8,053 nt of DNA from Dehalococcoidia bacterium (GTDB lineage Bacteria; Chloroflexota; Dehalococcoidia; GIF9; AB-539-J10), in assembly GCA_030621105.1 (NCBI GenBank), contig JAUXIH010000040.1:1-8053 (forward strand), in the 5' to 3' direction. Under the pieces are notes generated by a model. The model ran no database searches. It was not told where the DNA came from and saw nothing but the letters and a program-made list of their open reading frames with translations. The position numbers and the translations under genes were made by a program. Of the stretch, positions 6,506-8,053 are shown one piece after another. How positions within the stretch are numbered: position 1 is the stretch's first letter; every line of letters begins with the position of its first letter.

Positions 6506-7859
6506 TATCTCTGTTTTCTATTAGTTTCCTTGACAGTATCAGTTCTTCCTCTACCTGACTAGCAGCGGTGCCCCCAATGGCATTCTTGGTGGCTATAGAT
6601 GATTCCAGTGTAATGGTGTACACGTCACTGGCGAAAAGTGGGGAAATGTCATGGTATTCTTTTAAGCTTAGTTCATGGAAACTCTTGTCCTTGCGGATGG
6701 CATATTGGCTGAGCTGAGCAATAGTATGATGTGCTTCTCGAAAAGGCATTCCTCTTTTTACCAAGTAGTCGGCCAGATCAGTCGCAAGAATATAGTCTCT
6801 CCTGATGGCATCTCGAATACGCTCCGCATTAAATTTCACTGTTTTTATCATTCTGGCAAATATATCCACTGAAGAATGCAATGTATCAATAGTGTCAAAT
6901 AGACTCTGCTTATCTTCTTGCAAGTCTCTATTGTAAGCTAATGGCAGTGCTTTCATGGTAGTTAATATGGCCATTAAGTTGCCATATATCCTACCGGTTT
7001 TGCCTCGGGCTAGTTCTGCAACATCAGGATTTTTTTTCTGAGGCATTATGCTACTGCCTGTAGTATAGGCCTCTCCGATTTCAATGAAGTTAAACTCGCT
7101 GGATGACCATATGACAAGTTCCTCAGCCAATCGGGAAATATGCATCATGCATAGAGCTGCTGCTGCCTCATATTCCGCCACAAAATCTCTGTCAGATACT
7201 GCATCTAGACTGTTGGCACTTATTTTGCTGAATCCCAGTTCCTGTGCCAGAAACTGTCGGTTTATGGGATAGGAAACCCCAGCTAGGGCGCCACTTCCTA
7301 GAGGCAGGACATCAATGCGTTTCAGACAGTCAGCAAATCTTTCCTTGTCACGCTGAAACATTTCAAAGTAGGCCAGCAGGTGATGTGCTAGCAAGATTGG
7401 CTGAGCTTGCTGCAGGTGAGTATAGCCAGGCATTATGATTGCCTTGTTGGTTTCAGCGATATCCAGGATAGCTCGTTGCAGGTCAATCAGATATGCAGTG
7501 GTTTTTTGAGTTTCCTCTTTAAGGAAGAGGCGGATATCCAGGGCAATTTGGTCGTTTCTGGAACGGGCTGTGTGCAGTTTCCCTGCCGCATCTCCGATTT
7601 TCTCAAACAAACTGGCCTCAATATTCATGTGTATATCTTCCATCTCTAGTTTAAACTGAAATTGCCCGCGATCTATCTCGTTTATGATGGCGGTCAAACC
7701 ATTGACTATAGTTTCAGCATCCGCATGAGATATTATTTCCTGTCTTGCCAGCATGTTAACGTGGGCTATGCTTCCCCTGATATCATGGCGATATAACCTC
7801 CGGTCAAATGGGATGGAGGCCATGTAATCTATTAGTGATTTATCTTTGCCTGATAGCAT
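6495..7859 (-). CDS. argH: Argininosuccinate lyase
   Basis: Splits argininosuccinate into arginine and fumarate, the last step of arginine synthesis; a homotetramer of the fumarase/aspartase superfamily. It has 454 residues. Superfamily regions seen are LHTARSRNDQ (95-104), MPGYTHLQQAQP (143-154, with the T147-H148 pair), and the signature GSSIMPQKKNP (268-278) containing the catalytic serine loop. SLDAVSDRDFV (217-227) and LPLAYNRDLQEDK (305-317) are also family-typical. The C-terminal domain includes GMPFREAHH (370-378). The ATG at 7859 overlaps the argG stop (TAATG), and GAGAG lies about 6 nt upstream. An in-frame TGA just upstream rules out a longer start. Odd point: the conserved GGRF/SRF-type motif usually near residue 5-10 is missing, so the N-terminus is about 7 residues short against E. 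coli ArgH. Otherwise it appears functional. Confidence 0.96.
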   Translation of the reverse strand: MLSGKDKSLIDYMASIPFDRRLYRHDIRGSIAHVNMLARQEIISHADAETIVNGLTAIINEIDRGQFQFKLEMEDIHMNIEASLFEKIGDAAGKLHTARSRNDQIALDIRLFLKEETQKTTAYLIDLQRAILDIAETNKAIIMPGYTHLQQAQPILLAHHLLAYFEMFQRDKERFADCLKRIDVLPLGSGALAGVSYPINRQFLAQELGFSKISANSLDAVSDRDFVAEYEAAAALCMMHISRLAEELVIWSSSEFNFIEIGEAYTTGSSIMPQKKNPDVAELARGKTGRIYGNLMAILTTMKALPLAYNRDLQEDKQSLFDTIDTLHSSVDIFARMIKTVKFNAERIRDAIRRDYILATDLADYLVKRGMPFREAHHTIAQLSQYAIRKDKSFHELSLKEYHDISPLFASDVYTITLESSIATKNAIGGTAASQVEEELILSRKLIENRDNEQ

Positions 7860-8053
7860 TATCTTCTCTCATGAGGTGGCATTTGGGCTTGAGCTTGAGT
7901 CTTGACTGGCAGACCCCAGATATGGATAAAGCCGGTGGCATCACTGGGGGTAAAAGTATCACCTTCATCATAGGTAGCCAGGTTATAATCATATAGTGAG
8001 TATGGGCTTTTTCTACCTACTACCTGACAGTTACCTTTGAAGAGCTTAATTTT
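7859..8053 (-). CDS. argG: Argininosuccinate synthase, C-terminal end, cut by the window edge
   Basis: ATP-dependent ligation of citrulline and aspartate to argininosuccinate, the step before ArgH. Only the last 64 codons and the stop are in the window, and the ATP-binding N-terminus lies outside. The visible part has the highly conserved family tail KLFKGNCQVVGRKSPYSLYDY, then LATYDEGDTFTPSDATGFIHIWGLP, and ends in TQAQAQMPPHERR. The TAA stop overlaps the argH ATG by one base, giving the classical TAATG coupled junction, so ArgG and ArgH are almost certainly made from one mRNA. The open frame is intact to the window edge. The identification rests on the near-invariant GRKSPYSLY and WGLP motifs and on the argH neighbour. 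Confidence 0.95.
   Translation of the reverse strand, partial: KIKLFKGNCQVVGRKSPYSLYDYNLATYDEGDTFTPSDATGFIHIWGLPVKTQAQAQMPPHERR

Overview
The window reads as an ordinary, densely packed bacterial chromosome segment of housekeeping genes. There are no mobile elements, CRISPR arrays, tRNA or rRNA genes. Eight protein genes are supported. Seven are on the minus strand and one, rpmB, is on the plus strand. The two genes at the window edges (argS at 1-497, argG at 7859-8053) are cut by the window.

Organism: base composition is moderate (mid-40s percent GC by eye) and Shine-Dalgarno sites are AGGAG-like. RecG carries an N-terminal extension of about 125 residues plus an insertion in helicase domain 1. 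L28 is the short zinc-binding form. FakA (YloV) and DegV proteins are present. From memory of such proteins this fits Chloroflexota, most likely class Dehalococcoidia or a relative. That is an inference; a Firmicutes-like lineage cannot be excluded without a search.

Layout, read along the minus strand: argG (3' end), argH and rpe form a tightly coupled block. argG and argH share a TAATG junction, and argH and rpe overlap by 11 nt. This block runs head-on into rpmB; the rpe and rpmB stop codons share one TTAA. An 84-nt divergent region between rpmB and fakA holds candidate promoters for both, apparently with overlapping -10 elements. The second minus-strand block is fakA, degV (fakB-like), recG and argS. 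Gaps there are 13, 88 and 7 nt. The 88-nt gap before recG is the only sizeable non-coding leader and contains several short inverted repeats next to the recG ribosome binding site.

Functions: ArgG and ArgH perform the last two steps of arginine synthesis, and ArgS charges tRNA with arginine. Rpe is a pentose-phosphate enzyme. FakA and a DegV protein probably form a fatty acid kinase that activates exogenous or recycled fatty acids. RecG remodels stalled replication forks. The order rpe - rpmB (inverted) - fakA - recG resembles, from memory, the arrangement in Bacillus subtilis, so this looks like an old conserved neighbourhood rather than an accessory island. I found no credible new biological system. 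The items worth a second look are small: the recG leader, the overlapping divergent promoters, the shared stop codons and the unusual ArgH N-terminus.
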